The notes under the pieces: generated by a model
Seen by the model: only the letters and a program-made list of their open reading frames with translations
Told to the model about the DNA's origin: nothing
Databases searched by the model: none
In this document: positions 42,556 through 55,413 of the stretch, piece by piece
How the letters are laid out: each line of letters begins with the position of its first letter
Numbering within the stretch: the stretch's first letter is position 1
Position numbers and translations under genes: made by a program
Assembly: GCA_002110485.1 (NCBI GenBank)
Contig: MOWL01000073.1
Location: forward strand, 124,001-188,000
Reading direction: 5' to 3'
Length of the DNA stretch: 64,000 nucleotides
From: Emergomyces orientalis
Lineage: Eukaryota; Ascomycota; Eurotiomycetes; Onygenales; Ajellomycetaceae

Positions 42556-43478
42556 TCAATAGCTCTCCACCTGAGCCGGTCCCGACAAATCCGGTATCCA
42601 ACCCCCCGGCCGCTCGCTCCCCCGCATAAGCAAACCATACGCCGCCCGCTCCACTTTCTCCACGCTACTTTGCATCACCTCGAGTTTCTTTCCAAAATCT
42701 CGGTTCAAGCTATGTCCACGCGGCGCATTTATTGACTCGAACATTGCCCGCAGTTGTCGTAGGTCTATCAGGATGCTACCGCGACCATTATCCTGTTCGT
42801 CAGAACCCCCAGAAGCGGCACCGTCGACGGACATGTTGATAGTGGAACCAGCCGCCATGGTCGTGATGGCAAAGCGCATCATTTCTCCCGTCAGATCGAA
42901 TACGCCTAAAATGTAGTCCGCCTCGGTCACGAGGATACCTGCAGGTGATGACTTGTTCACGTCTTCCAGGGACATGAGTCGCTGGGTCTCAACGTAGTGT
43001 TGGAATGTGATAGCTTCAATGTACTCTTGGATACCGGGACTAATCTGCGTTTGGTATCGGTGGGCGTTAATTCCGGTTAGGTCAGGCACGACGGAGGTAA
43101 ACAGGGCGGTTATTTGGGCGAGGCGCTCGTCGTTGTCCTTCGCGATGTTTTTGGGTAGGGGTTTGTTCAGAGCACGAACTCTGTGCAACGAGAATATTCT
43201 ACCAAATCAAAAGACTGTCAGTTCCAATGCAACCGATTTAGAGCAGTCTATACCAGAAAAGTGGCATACATCTTTTTGCTCAGGGCTGTAATATCTCTTG
43301 AAGCTTTAATCACGCGTTCCCGACGGTCATGGTGCTCATCCAGCTGGCTGCGGAAGCTGCTGAAAATGAGCTGGATGGTGGATGTGTCTGAATCTACACT
43401 CCTATCTTCGGGCGCCATGTCTGTTTCTTTAGGATTTTGGACCAGATTGCCTTCCCAGGAGCGTTTAGTGCCAGCCAT
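42556..43478 (-). CDS. Translin-associated factor X (TRAX)-like protein
   Basis: Two exons, complement(join(42556..43198,43270..43478)), give 283 residues. The 71-bp intron starts GTATGC and ends GGTAG, and joining it restores LSKKIIFSLHRVRALNKPLP. Translin-family blocks follow: FSSFRSQLDEHHDRRERVIKASRDITALSKK, HRYQTQISPGIQEYIEA, LVTEADYILGVFDLTGEMMRFA and LRQLRAMFESIN, then the C-terminal KLEVMQSSVEKVERAAYGL. TRAX partners translin in an RNA/DNA-binding complex with RNase activity (C3PO). The stop is TGA. An upstream in-frame Met at 43583 exists, but the family usually starts near the chosen MAGTKRS. The call follows from the family motif order. Confidence 0.9.
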
Positions 43479-43750
43479 ATGTACTGTTCTTGTACGGCGC
43501 GAATGGCGGAGGTTATGTACATGTACCTGCATAGGTAAATGAATACAAATGCGGAATATGTAGGCGGGGATAATAAATGCCAAGAAATAACGCGGAAGCC
43601 TTGGCGTTTACATCATCCAGAGTCGATTTTTTCAACCTCCGCCAAGGCCCAGAAACTGATACAACGAAAGAGAATATTCATATGGATACAGATTTAGAAC
43701 AGTTGCTCTAATCGAGCCCCGTACTGTGACGAATATAGATTCCCTCCGAA

Positions 43751-44509
43751 ATGCTCCAGCTCCCGAATGAGGTGCTGAGAATGATAATTGACTATGTCAT
43801 GCTACGTGACGACCCCTTATTCTTGGATCACTTCCTTGCAAATGCAAGCCAACCCCTAGACAGCAGCAGAACCCGGAACCGGAAGTTTCATTCCTGTCTA
43901 GTGGAGACAGAAAAATGTCCTGTACGGGCTCCCCGGCTGTATTCCTTGCTTAGCCAGTCCCAGCGCCCACATCTCCTAGATTGGTGCTTTGTCAACAGCA
44001 CCTGCAGGCTACTCCGCGGGCTTGGGAAACCAGCCTTCTTTGCTCAAAAGACCTTCGCCATGTATCCCGATCTCGCCGATATGTTTCGTCATAATCGAGT
44101 CGGTGGACTGAGCGTGCACGATCAGCAGATTGCAAAGCATAACTTTACTTCGCTCGTCTTTGCTGTCAGCGACTATTTCTTCATGCCCGGGGGCATCATG
44201 TCGCTTCCCGCCCGCCTCGAGATTTTCCCCCGGGTAACCCGCATTGATTATATGGCGTGTTACGACCGTCGAGAAACGCCAGAATTCTACTTGGAATGTG
44301 TCCGCCACCGGAGAAAACCGCCTGCTTGTTTTATTGAATGCTTGGCCCTCATGAGCATTGATGTAGAGAAACTCGATCTCGGCATCATGACTGTTACTGA
44401 CGAGCTCTTTCAACGGTGCGAGCAGAATATTCTGAGCGGTATTTATCCACTATTGAGACATATTTGGACTATCAAAGCACAGAAAATTGATTCGGGAATG
44501 ATTTCCTGA
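43751..44509 (+). CDS. F-box-like protein, 252 residues
   Basis: Single exon from ATG 43751 to TGA 44507-44509. The N-terminus LQLPNEVLRMIIDYVM resembles a fungal F-box (LP.E+...I...). The rest (RPHLLDWCFVNSTCRLLRGLGKPAFFAQKTF, LEIFPRVTRIDYMACYD) is typical of uncharacterised fungal F-box-like proteins without repeats. It may act as an SCF adaptor; the target is unknown. Frame and codon use are normal. The gene lies divergent from TRAX with a 270-bp spacer. Confidence 0.65.
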   Translation: MLQLPNEVLRMIIDYVMLRDDPLFLDHFLANASQPLDSSRTRNRKFHSCLVETEKCPVRAPRLYSLLSQSQRPHLLDWCFVNSTCRLLRGLGKPAFFAQKTFAMYPDLADMFRHNRVGGLSVHDQQIAKHNFTSLVFAVSDYFFMPGGIMSLPARLEIFPRVTRIDYMACYDRRETPEFYLECVRHRRKPPACFIECLALMSIDVEKLDLGIMTVTDELFQRCEQNILSGIYPLLRHIWTIKAQKIDSGMIS

Positions 44510-47002
44510 GAAACTTATCGTTTACTCCCCTTTATCCTGTCTTTATCATCCTGGATTGGACTGGTGTGGGATTCTTTACGAAGCTACTGTTTAGGGGGAG
44601 TAGGCCTTGAGTTGATAATCCCATTTGCACCTCATCTATATGTTCTCGTACAGCTACCCATTTTCACGAAATCCCCACTCAATTCTACAACTTCGATTTA
44701 GTTCTTGTGTCCCAAAGTTATCGTTGGCACATATGCAGTTGGTGCGGTGGGATTGGAACAGTCTCCGGATCTCGGCTATCCTACATCTAAAAGATGACAA
44801 GGGTAAGCGAGCAGTATTAACTGAAGGATTGAAACGGAAGATTGAATCAATTCTTCTCGATTCCTTCGACACCCCATTCTTGGGGAATTTATATGCCGCT
44901 CCTAGTTCTGGCTCTGATTCTCTTCTTTGAACAATAGAAAGTTCCCAAGCCAAAGCCGGTTTTGCTATTCCCGCACATTCCTCGTCCCTCATTTGTCGAT
45001 CTTGTCTTCTACAATCTACAACATGTTTATCTGGTTGTGTCCGGAACTGTTGTCACTCTTCTTGGAGGCAAACTAACCCAGCCAGCGGTGGGGAAGTTAC
45101 CATCTTCCTGGGTCGGCTGCCTGGCGCCTCGTGATGCCCATAGAGATCACCTTGACTGTAAGCTAGTTGGAGGAATGACGCTACAGGACCCTCCCTGGTC
45201 AACTGATCTTGGATACGGTGCCTTGCCCGCTTCCTATGTAAATTAGACCTAGCGGAACAATTTCAACGCATTTCTTCACTGTCAAACTATATAAGCAGTA
45301 GGCGAGAAGGGGAAACCCTCCACAAAGTGATTGTTTGAGACAAGGGCTGTAACCCGAAGTACCAGTTCATCACATAGATTGACCTGGAACAGTTCTATCT
45401 CCATCTCACTATTCTGAATGGTCACTTGCCCCCATTCGCATGGTAGGCACTGAGGGCGAATCATCGACATTTCACAATGTGCTTCACACCTAATCTTCAA
45501 ACCCTGGCGACCTAGCTTCGTGGTCACATTGTCGTTGAAAGATCAGAAAATGGATGCGCCACTAGACACCCTGAGAAACCAATCCATGACACTTTAAGTT
45601 GCAAAACAATTGGATCAGGTGGATTGCTTCAACATCCATGAGATGCTACCGCCAAGGCCCTAGAATATTCCCCAACCCTGACCTCGCTACGGAGTACGGA
45701 GCACACTATTCCGTTCTCAACACGGCAGGTTTCCGTGTAGCTTTTGTTTCGCGGGGTTTGAACTTCATGATGAGAAGATCCCTCGCCCTTTTCATCTCGA
45801 ATTAGTGTTTTATTTTATAATAATTTTTCATTATTTCAACCAGTAGTCTCGAAACATTATTAGAGACATCCATTATTTCGCAGGTCAGGTGTGGCTTTTG
45901 CAGAATGCTCAATACACCAATACCACGAACAAGCAAGTCACCAAGAAAAAGGAACATAGTACTGTGCTTCAGGGTTTGGCGTTTGGTATTACGAGTAAGG
46001 GGGTGTCAAATGCCTATGCGGTGGGTCATTTTATCGAGTGGTCCCGCACTGATGCCGCTCTAGCCAATTATTCAGCTGCTGGCGTCCGTACAGTACGTTG
46101 TCTGTCTTCATGATTGATGATACAGGAATGATAAGTTGGCTTCTAGAAATTTGTTTCCAGATCGGCTCTTGTGCACAATTTGCAGTAGTACTCTGGAGAA
46201 GGAGGGAGCCTTCGGTATCTCCATTTTCTGCGGCCCCACGGCCAGGATCGAGCACATCGAGCATCGTGCACTATTATTATTCTGGCTGAAAGTCGCAATA
46301 GCGCAAACGGCTTCGGAGGTACCACTGGCTGCTCCGGCTGGAGGGGAGATCCCACCAGAGTCTAAATTCCAAAACGACTCAAAAGCCCAACGCAATTGTG
46401 GAAGACGACCGGGATTTAGATTTTCCCTAATCCTCCTGGCTGTGCTATCAGCGTTATCCAGGATATAACTGAGATCTGGTCGATAATTAGGGAGGCAAGG
46501 TCGTCATGGTGTGAATTACAGCAGGTTGCACTTCTTGGTTAGCGAGAGATATCAATCTGCATTTTTCGTTCTACTCACCGAAGATTACTATTAGCATAGA
46601 GCCAAGCTACGAACAAGCTCCGCCCGCTTTTTGCCCCGCAAAATCCTACGCCAGTCAGTGATTGCTTAGCCGGACGGGTTAGCTCTTTCTTTCTGTCTTC
46701 TTTTTCTTTTTCTTTCTCTCTCCAATGGTCGAATCTTCACTCAGCAGTAATCCTGTGTATATACACTGCTCGCAAATCTCAACCTGGTTTTTCCATTGCC
46801 GTGCGTCAGCTGTTGTATACTATGTGCTCAGTTTGTTGCTGGGCGGGTATCGTCCCGTAATGGAATAGACACCCACAGAGAAATAGACACATAAATACGG
46901 GTTTGATCGCAAGAAATATACATACTGACGGCTTTCAATCAATCCATCTTGTGCTTTCGCAGAGGTCCATATTCAGTTTTGTGAAGTGACAGGCCGTTTC
47001 CA
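44510..47002. other. Long interval without a confident gene
   Basis: Overlapping short frames on both strands (44625-45246, 45282-45527, 45889-46113, 46108-46468) show no family motif and no consistent intron model. The block 45889-46100 (VLQGLAFGITSKGVSNAYAVGHFIEW) is the most protein-like and could be a broken gene. The last 400 bp form the likely promoter of the regulator at 47003, with a CT-rich tract at about 46690-46720. Confidence 0.35.
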
Positions 47003-49539
47003 ATGTTTCACACTTTCGAAGGCTTCGAAAATCCAGATGCACGAGCCAATGAAGGCCGTAGCCGCACTCGCGAGGGCCAGACGAACAAAAGACCATCGAC
47101 ATTGAGAGCGTGTGAGCAATGCAGACGCCGTAAGATTCGCTGCGATGGCGAGCAGCCCTGTGAGGCGTGCCAGTGGTATAAGAAAGCAGATCTCTGCCAC
47201 TATTCGGACCCTAGACCCTCCAGAAGGTATTCTTTACATTGTATTTTATTCTGTTTACTTATGCCTTGTTGGCCTCGGTGATTTTTTATTTATTTGGATG
47301 CTCAACTATGTTTATATGGGGCACTTGATTTTATATTCTTTGCAGATCCTTTGATAGCGCCAGGTGTCATGTATGCAAGAACCATATGAGTTTTTAACTG
47401 ACGAACACGCCAATATAGACATGTTGAAAAGCTTTCGAGTACTCTGGACGAATACCGCTCTGTCATCCAGAAGCTATTTCCGGCTGTTGCTGTGGAATCC
47501 CTGGTGAATCTTTCGCGTGAGAAGCTACTGGAGGCGATTGCGGGAAACCCTCCTAAAGCAACTCCATCCCCCATTACCGCACCGCTCGAGGAAATAACTG
47601 TGTCACCCCTATCCCCCGAGGATGAGAATCTAGAATCTCTCCAGACGATGCCGGAAGAGTCAGGAGACAGTCAGGAATCGGAGGGCCCCGACCTTCTTGC
47701 AAGAATATCCGACGATGTAAATGCTTTGTCTTTGTCATCAAAACAGCCATCCACATATCTGGGCATTTCATCTGTCATGGCTGTAATGCGAGTTGTTATG
47801 TGGATCGACCCAGATTCAGCAAGTTACTTTACGCGTACTTCAAATCGTCAATCCCATAGACAACGAAAGTACTCGTTAGCTTCCGAAAACCGGGGGTGGC
47901 CCTCACAACTCAATCGATCCACTGCTTTACCCTCAGAGCCAATACGGATTCGGTCGAATAGTATGCCGTTGATTAATGCATACTTCACCTACTGCCAAGC
48001 ATTTATCCCCCTGATAGATGAAACTGCTTTTCGGGGAACCTTTTTGAACGGAAATCGATCGGACCGCCGCTGGATGGGGTTACTGAATATGGTTTTCGCC
48101 CTCGGTAGTATAGCTGCCTACGCTGTAGACGATACATCCCACGACTTATATTATCGACGTGCTCGACAATATTTGACATTTGATTCCCTGGATAGCGCGC
48201 ATTTGGAAACGGTGCAGACTCTGGCTCTCATGGGCGGGTTCTATCTGCATTATGTCAGTCAACCCAATTTAGCAAACGCCTTGATGGGGGTAGCTTTGCG
48301 AATGGCCACCACCCTTGGCCTCCACCGAGAATTTGTTGTTAACGGTGCGGCAAAGACCAAACACAACCAGACTCTTTCCGTGGATCTTCGCCGCAGGGTA
48401 TGGTGGTCACTTTTCTGTCTCGATACATGGGCCCATATCACACTTGGACGACCGAGCATGGGACGATGGGGTCAAGGCATAACTGCCAAGCTCCCACAGT
48501 ATCTGGGAGATAGGGTATGTTTTGATTGGTGCTCTTGGAAGGACAGCCAATTTGTGAGCTGACACAAATACGATTTTAGGATAATGCCCTTGGTATTTTG
48601 CCCCTCGCAGAAAATATCCACTTTTGCAAAATTGCAACCCAAGTTGGAGATGCTCTTGCAACCTCACCCCTTGTAAATTACGCTGAAATGACCAACCTCG
48701 ACAACCAGCTTGTGGAATGGTATAACAACCTCCCCCCATTGTTAAAGGCTCATGAGCCATGCCCAGATACGATATCTACTACACGAACCATCATGAGATG
48801 GCGGTATCAGAGCCAACGTATTTTACTACATCGGCCGGTTCTTCTCAGCTATGCTATGCGGCGTATCCCCTATGTCGCACTCAGGGCAGAGGAGAGATCT
48901 GCCATCAAGAAATGTAGAATGGTAGCAAACGAAACAATCCGCGATATTTCTTCAGCTACGCGTCTTAACAAAATGTCCGGTTGGAATGCCGTCTGGTTTA
49001 TCTTTCAGGCAACCTTGGTTCCTCTGCTTGGCCTGTTCATCGCCGATAACACCGCTGTCGATTCTACGGGGACGATCGACTCATGTCGTGCCCAGGTTGA
49101 GATCGTCATGATCGCGCTGGATCGCATGCAACTATGGAGTCCGTTAGCTAAACGGACGCTAGAAGTCGTCTCGCGGATACTTGAGGCGGCCAACCGGTCT
49201 CATGGTGAAAGTGGCAGCACACGCTCTGCGGCCCCTCCAGATCCCTCAGTTTCCACGAGTCAGGGAACACGGCCTGTTAGCCACGCTGAACAAGCCTCGT
49301 TGCAAAATGACAGAAATGTAGCAACGTCTTTCATCGGGGATTCTGGACCAAACATGTGGGATTATCTTACTTGGAGTGACAGTAGTCTGTGGGTCGGCCT
49401 TGCAGGTGATCCCACCATTCCTCAGGAAGGGCTCGCTGTGTACGGTGTAGATGAAGATTTCCTAAAATATCATGAGCCTAATGTTACCACTGAGGTAGCG
49501 TATGGGGGGTACCCTGCACCGAATAGTATAAATTTCTAG
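47003..49539 (+). CDS. Zn2Cys6 fungal-specific transcription factor
   Basis: Three exons, join(47003..47226,47419..48514,48580..49539), give 759 residues and end in TAG. The binuclear cluster lies near residues 36-63 (CEQCRRRKIRCDGEQPCEAC). It is followed by SDPRPSRR and a coiled-coil start VEKLSSTLDEYRSVIQKL. The middle-homology (Fungal_trans) domain spans about residues 250-440 (LINAYFTYCQAFIPLID, MGVALRMATTLGLHRE, RRRVWWSLFCLDTW, LGRPSMG). The C-terminus is low-complexity and acidic. Introns are 192 bp (GTATTC..ATATAG) and 65 bp (GTATGT..TTTTAG). The 192-bp intron could hide an 18-nt micro-exon (47346-47363). Regulated genes are unknown; the layout is like XlnR-type regulators. Confidence 0.9.
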
Positions 49540-50392
49540 TAAATTCATAGCTACCTGGGTATTTCAGTTGCATCTTTTGAATTCAGTCGTTGCATTGCTC
49601 TAGGATTTCGCCATAATGCCGCTTATAACGCGGGTGGTTTGGAAGCGTATTTCATCTTCATTCGCTGTATCTTCACATTTATCCCAATTGTTTTCATATG
49701 GCGATGACACTGGTGGCGGGCTAGGCCGAACCATACCAGTGGAGCTGATTCGGATCAAAGCTCCTATAATATAAGGGTGCGATACCTTCATCACAGCGAA
49801 CTTTAGCGCATTCGTGGCTTAAATTCTCTATAGCAACATTATGCTAGAAATTCAAGACCAGAGTGAAATATAAAATTTGACAACAAATACTGATATAATG
49901 AGGGTGCAGGCCGGTAGTTTCAATGTGATCGTTCTCGGCCAAGGAAATTTAAGGTTGGAGGTCTTCGGGTCGGAAAATCTGTGTTCCGGGGTAACTATAT
50001 CTCAACCTTGCATTAAACTTGACAGATAATCGGGAGGATCCAGATCTGGACGCTGCATACAGGATTCATCGTCCCTTCGATTAGTCATATGGTTTCTTAA
50101 TTGACCTGTTTTTTAATATTCTGAGTTCATTTATGGCTTTTCCAATCTAATTCTCCCAGCCTCCAAGCCCATTGGACCTGCGCGCCGGAGAAACTGCGTT
50201 TGAATGAGCGGAACTTGAATGAGAGCGAGAAGAACGTAATGTCAATGTTAATCCTCATTTTGGAACATAGTCTATGACCTGCTCTCACATACCCTCTTTT
50301 CATTTGCCTTGATTTTCTCAATTCCATACAAATTTTTTCCTCTTGCATATTCAGCCCTAGATACCGCCTCCAAACCCTAACCCCCTGGATAC
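49540..50392. other. Intergenic, promoter of the mannosyltransferase gene
   Basis: No coding signal. Contains the 3' region of the regulator and the upstream region of the gene starting at 50393. Confidence 0.45.
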
Positions 50393-51834
50393 ATGTCTTC
50401 CCGAAAATCCGCCATGCCGTCTTTATTTAATTCTCCCACTCTGGTATTTTCTGCCGCAATTATTCTCCGTATTATACTCCTCTTCTACGGGCTCTACCAA
50501 GATGCCCACTCCGCCATGAAATACACCGACATTGACTATTTCGTATTCACCGATGCAGCCAAGTTCGTCTCACAAGGCCGCTCCCCCTATGACCGCGCCA
50601 CATACCGTTACACCCCATTGCTAGCCTGGCTTCTTGTCCCGACTGCATGGGGTGGCAGTTTCTGGTTCGCGTTTGGTAAAGCACTGTTTGCCCTTGCCGA
50701 CATTGTGGCTGGGTGGTTAATTGTGCGTGTCCTACTTCAGCAGCGTCATATGAAAATGGACATGCCACGCGCGCTCAAGTATGCTAGTATTTGGCTGCTT
50801 AATCCCATGGTTGCTACAATTAGCACGAGAGGTAGCTCGGAGGGTTTATTGGGTGTCATGGTTATTGCACTACTTTGGGCGGTCCTAGAAAAGCGACTTG
50901 CACTGGCTGGCGCCCTCCTGGGCCTTGGAGTGCATTTCAAGATATATCCGTTCATCTACGCCCCGTCGTTCATATGGCTGCTGGGAGAGGGCGGGAGCCA
51001 TGTAGAAGAGACATCTAATTATTCGTTATCATCCATGATCAACCGCCTGCGCTCGTTTCTCAACCCGTCCCGCATCCTTCTCACCCTCACGTCGCTATCT
51101 GTCTTTTCCGCCCTCAACCTCTCCATGTACGTCATATACGGTCTTCCATTCATGCAGCATACGTATCTGCATCACCTCACCCGCGTTGACCATCGGCATA
51201 ATTTCTCACCCTACAATATACTCCTGTACCTCTCTTCCTCGGCTGCTGCACAAGGCACATCGTCAGGGAGTAACCTGGAGTCTTTAGCATTCATCCCCCA
51301 ACTTGCCCTCTCAGCCGCTTTGATCCCAATTGCTTTGGCGAAGAAGGACCTAGCAGGCACCATGCTTGCACAGACTTTTGCGTTTGTCACATTTAATAAA
51401 GTCTGCACGAGTCAGGTTCGTAGCAGCCATTCCTTAGGCCCTTTTTATCCCCGCTTTCCCTCCCGCCCTTGCGCCGTTTCAGAATCCTTAGTATCTAATA
51501 CAAAATACAGTACTTTCTCTGGTATATGATTTTCCTCCCGCTCTACTTGCCATATTCTTCCTTCAGAAAGACGCCGCTCCTCGGGGTCAGCGCGCTCGGC
51601 CTTTGGATCGGCAGCCAGGCTCTTTGGCTGTACCAGGGTTTCCTTCTCGAATTCCATGGTCTCTCCACATTTACTCCGGGCCTCTTTCTCGTTTCTTTAA
51701 CCTTCTTCTTAGTCAATATTTGGATTTTAGGCATTATTGTTGCTGATGTCGGCTCCTGTTCAGTGAGTTCTGCTACCACACGGACAAGTACAGGTGAAAA
51801 CGAAACAAAAAAGGCCGAGAGGGTCCGGAAGTGA
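50393..51834 (+). CDS. gpi14: GPI mannosyltransferase 1 (PIG-M type)
   Basis: Two exons, join(50393..51415,51511..51834), give 448 residues and end in TGA. The 95-bp intron starts GTTCGT and ends TACAG. The family signature is clear. An N-terminal membrane segment (FSAAIILRIILLFYGLYQD) is followed by the luminal DXD loop KYTDIDYFVFTDAA, then GRSPYDRATYRYTPLLAWLL, WLLNPMVATISTRGSSEG, GLGVHFKIYPFIYAPSF and HNFSPYNILLYL, then Q-YFLWYM after the intron and LPYSS. PIG-M adds the first alpha-1,4-mannose to GlcN-acyl-PI in the ER lumen during GPI anchor synthesis; it is polytopic and essential in yeast. A second Met at 50414 is an alternative start. Confidence 0.95.
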
Positions 51835-52511
51835 GGAGTATGGTTGTTGGATCGTTATCGATATTTCTGCTGCATACCTGGTATGTGTAGAAAATATATC
51901 GTCTGCTGATAATCGGCTAATTGCATTGGCTCGCCTTTGCTCTTGTTGTGGCAAGAGTAGGACATGTAACAATGTTATATATATGTAGCTATAGAGAGCA
52001 TGGAGTGGAGTATTTAAGTCTCTTAGGAGCAAGAGGGAAGGCACTGCACTGCCATTTATTTGCTTTGCGGCTTTTGTACTTCACCAGAGCGGCAGTAGAG
52101 GCGCCCCACTTCGAATTTTTAAACTAGTCAATTAATCAAGAAAGCTTGTATTGAGCAGTTTCTATTTTTTGATAATTGTAAAAGCAAACTACCCCTTCTT
52201 TTATGGTAAAATAACACATCCTAACGCCACGCTGGAAGTTGGCAGAAATCAAACCCTTTAGAAAAAACGCCTCCAGTATCGCAAAACCGAACAGTTAAAA
52301 CCGGGAGGGTCAAGAAGAGATTATATAAACAAGAGATGACATAGTTATCTGGCAAAGCTGAGCTTGAACGCTGGACAGGTTTCGAAATGGAAATAGATTA
52401 GGACAGATTAAAGAATGGTAATTTTTGAAAAATATGGCTGACCAGGAAGAGATGAAGAAAAGGAAAAAGAGAAAGATGATGGTTTGTAATTAGAAAAATG
52501 GGTTGCGCTCT
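51835..52511. other. Convergent intergenic region
   Basis: 3' ends of the mannosyltransferase gene (plus) and the F-box gene (minus). No coding signal. Confidence 0.5.
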
Positions 52512-54383
52512 TCACAGCTTGGATTTATCAGCGATGATCTTATATGAGCTTGCTTTGATACTCAGTGGCCGGGTACGAGGAAATATTCTCGACCCTGTTT
52601 GAACATTCATCCCATACTGCGGCAGTATGCCATCGTCGAGCAGTTCAAACTGTGCATGTTGACGGGCCTCACGCAGGGCTTCCAGGATAGTCTCACTCCA
52701 CAGGCCAATGCATTTGTTGTCCACAAGCTGGAAGTATGGATTGAGAAGACCGAGATTGCTGGTGGCATCGATATCGATGAACCTAATACGCACGTGGTTC
52801 AGGGCGACGAATGCGTCCAACGATCTGACCGCAGCGATGACCAGCTTCTCGAACGAGCTGATGAAGTTCATATTGGTAACGCCGGACAGGTCGCTAAGCA
52901 TTGGAGACCCATCATCGTGGGACCTTTGCTCGCGGCAGCACGACTTCACTACAAGGTCAACCGATTTCAGTCTTGAGGTTGTGTGGTTTTTGAGCATAGC
53001 TGCTCGTGCCTGAGTGAATAAAACTGCGCAAACCTTGCCTGTAAAGTTCAGGGATTCCAGCTGGGGTGCAATTGCGCCCAAGAGCTGGCAGAGATGTGGT
53101 TCGATATGAACTGTACCAAACCAGCGTGAATGTGAGCTTGTTTTATTGTAGAAGCCTTCTAAACTGATGTCCAGCCGGGTAATTGTTCTGGGGAAGTTGG
53201 CGAGAGCCTTGGATATCGTGACATGGGCCTCGAATTTTCGTTTCGCGTAGGCACAGTGCCATTCACGTAGATTAGGCAATGCTTTGGCAAGGATACACCA
53301 GTGTTGATAGTCTCGCATGATGTTCCATGCACCTCTCATGACGAAGGTTTGAATGTTGGGTAGTACTTCTAGACTTTCCTCTCCCGATTGACCCCACGGG
53401 TCATTATCAAAATGCCTGATCATTGGTGGCTTCTTGCAATGGCCACCTTCCAGGGTCAAAATCCTTGCATGCGGGAAAAAGTAGGAAACGTGACAGAATA
53501 TTTGCTGCAACGTTGCGTTGCGGCTGGCGAATCTGAAATTGGCACTATTCGAGTCATTACTCGAGGTATTGTCAAAAGAAGCAACAGTCGCCTGAAGCAC
53601 TGCCGCTACGTTGGCTAGGTTCGAGTTTTCATTCCCATTGTGGGGGCGGTAGTAGTGTCGCGTGCGACTCTTTGGCATTCGATCCCCCCATACAGGGACC
53701 CATATTTCGATATGACGGACATAGGAAGAGAGATGCGCATGTGACAGAAACCATTCAGCACATTCGAGGAGCCCATCAGTCGTACCCTTGACCTGGACTT
53801 GAAAAGCGAAAAAAAGAAAGGTGGGAAATTGTCAGTATCAATGAGGTGCGATGGATAGGAAGTGGAAATACTTACTATGACGATAGATTCGTTCCTGCAC
53901 CAATGGTCGCCATAAAGAGGAAACAAGGGCGAGGTCTGATAGGGCTTTTCGGCGTGGATGTCGTAGTGCTTTACTCCAACTGTTTGGGCTGGATTTGGCG
54001 GGGGATAGGGAGGCTAGGGTGGAGCCGCGGACACCAAAAAGATGGTCTAGAATTGCCTCATGGATCTCGATCGGCAGGTTTTCAAAGAGAATGCGGGGTG
54101 GTATAGTGGAATTAAGCGTCACAGAATCAGACATTTCCAGCTCGACTGGCGGGAATTGGTGTAGTAAATTGGGCGGCTGTTGAAATTCTTGGTGGTGTTG
54201 GAGCCGTAGCTGTTGGGACGGGTGGAGATGGGGATGGGGTTCTTTGTGATTAAAATCTTGTTGTTCGTATAGAGCGTTCTGTGCTGATTTTGGGCGAGAT
54301 ATTGAAGACGGGGACGAAGGAAGAGTGATAGAGTCGACGGAGAGTAAAGGAGGAGGTGTCATGGTGGATAACATGGTGTCCAT
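52512..54383 (-). CDS. F-box protein, 597 residues
   Basis: Two exons, complement(join(52512..53797,53876..54383)). The 78-bp intron starts GTAAGT, has a CTGAC branch site and ends TCAAG. The first 90 residues are low-complexity, Ser/Pro-rich and then His/Gln-rich (HPSQQLRLQHHQEFQQ). The F-box begins near residue 100 (FENLPIEIHEAILDHLFG) and ends near SDLALVSSLWRPLVQERIYRH. The long C-terminal part has LRR-like spacing without strict repeats (RILTLEGGHCKK, LPNLREWHCAYAK, ITRLDISLEGFYN, LESLNFTGK). A role as SCF ubiquitin-ligase adaptor follows from the F-box; the target is unknown. Confidence 0.85.
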
Positions 54384-55206
54384 GAAGGAGTATGAGACTC
54401 GAGGTTGATGAACGAAAAAATACGGAGGGGTCTGGGAACAGCCAGCCAGGCTATGGTGTATCTTAGAAATAAGTACTATATGAATATGAAGGTAAATTAG
54501 CTAACAAGGAGAGGTGTATATAAATGCGAAGCGGCAGGAGTGTAAATGAGCCCGTATAGAACATGGGAGAGAGAAGTCTGATAGAGGGGGACAATGAAGA
54601 CGAAGTGGTAAATTCCCGGGGCAACGGCATACCAAGAGTGACAATTACGATCACTGTAAAAAATCGAGTTCATTGACGACGCGGGAGAGAAGACAGTATG
54701 ATAACTGTAGAGAAATGTTATACAGAGGATATGTAGGGTAAAACGCGACAATAATGTGCATACGAAACCAAAAAAATAAAAATAAAAATAAAAATACGAA
54801 AAACAGAAAACAAACGAACGAAGCCACTTAAGAGTGGGGCTAACGCAACGCCGAAAGCGATAAGGAGAGTAATAATAATAGAATAGCCAGAAGGAGAGGC
54901 GAGAGGGTGTAAAGAGAAGCAGAAAGGTGACTGGTAGGGTTAATGCTGTTTGATGTTGAGGTTGAAAGTACAAGGAAAAGTTGAAGTCGAAGTTGGACCA
55001 GGTTTGGGAGAGAAGAAGAGACAAACCGGAGATGTGATAAGCACGAGGTACCCGGCGACTTCGGGGCTGGCTATCCCGCCGCACACGGTGGAGGTACAGA
55101 TACAAGAGGTCTAAGGGCGGGTCAGGGTTGGGGCAAAGCTTGGCGTCTAAGCCTAATTGGGTAAAATCAGATAAGGCTGTGGCACGTGGTCTGGTGAGCA
55201 GTGTAA
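54384..55206 (-). promoter_or_regulatory. Presumed promoter and 5' leader of the F-box gene
   Basis: The minus strand is very pyrimidine-rich with A/T runs (TTTTTATTTTTATTTT near 54770-54800), the pattern of fungal promoter/leader DNA. A long minus-strand frame here (55105-54497) is an artefact of this composition. Confidence 0.45.
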
Positions 55207-55413
55207 TTAATTGTGGGAGCCGTGGGCTTCCTAGTACGGACTAGCGCCCCGCACACAGCATATACAGCCCCCAGTAGATAGCTGCCAATACAACCACTCA
55301 GACGTCCAACATTAATTAATGTTGGATGATACTAGGGCTACCGTAGTCACGTGTCCCCCATTATATAGTTGCCAGCGTGTTCAGTAGCTAGTTCTAGATA
55401 GTCACCTCTTGCG

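Noticed and set aside
44625..46468. A further host gene between the F-box-like gene and the Zn2Cys6 regulator
   Set aside because: Competing short frames on both strands, no splice model joins them and no family signature was recognised.
41285..54383. Genome-wide reassignment of UGA to Trp
   Set aside because: TRAX, the F-box-like gene and PIG-M in this window end naturally in TGA with family-typical C-termini, so host translation terminates at UGA.
41285..54383. Secondary-metabolite gene cluster around the Zn2Cys6 regulator
   Set aside because: Neighbours are housekeeping or F-box genes (TRAX, PIG-M). No PKS, NRPS, terpene or tailoring enzymes are present.
54497..55105. 202-residue minus-strand open frame
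   Set aside because: Composition is extreme (F, Y, S, L from pyrimidine runs) and it lies in the promoter/leader of the F-box gene. No domain.
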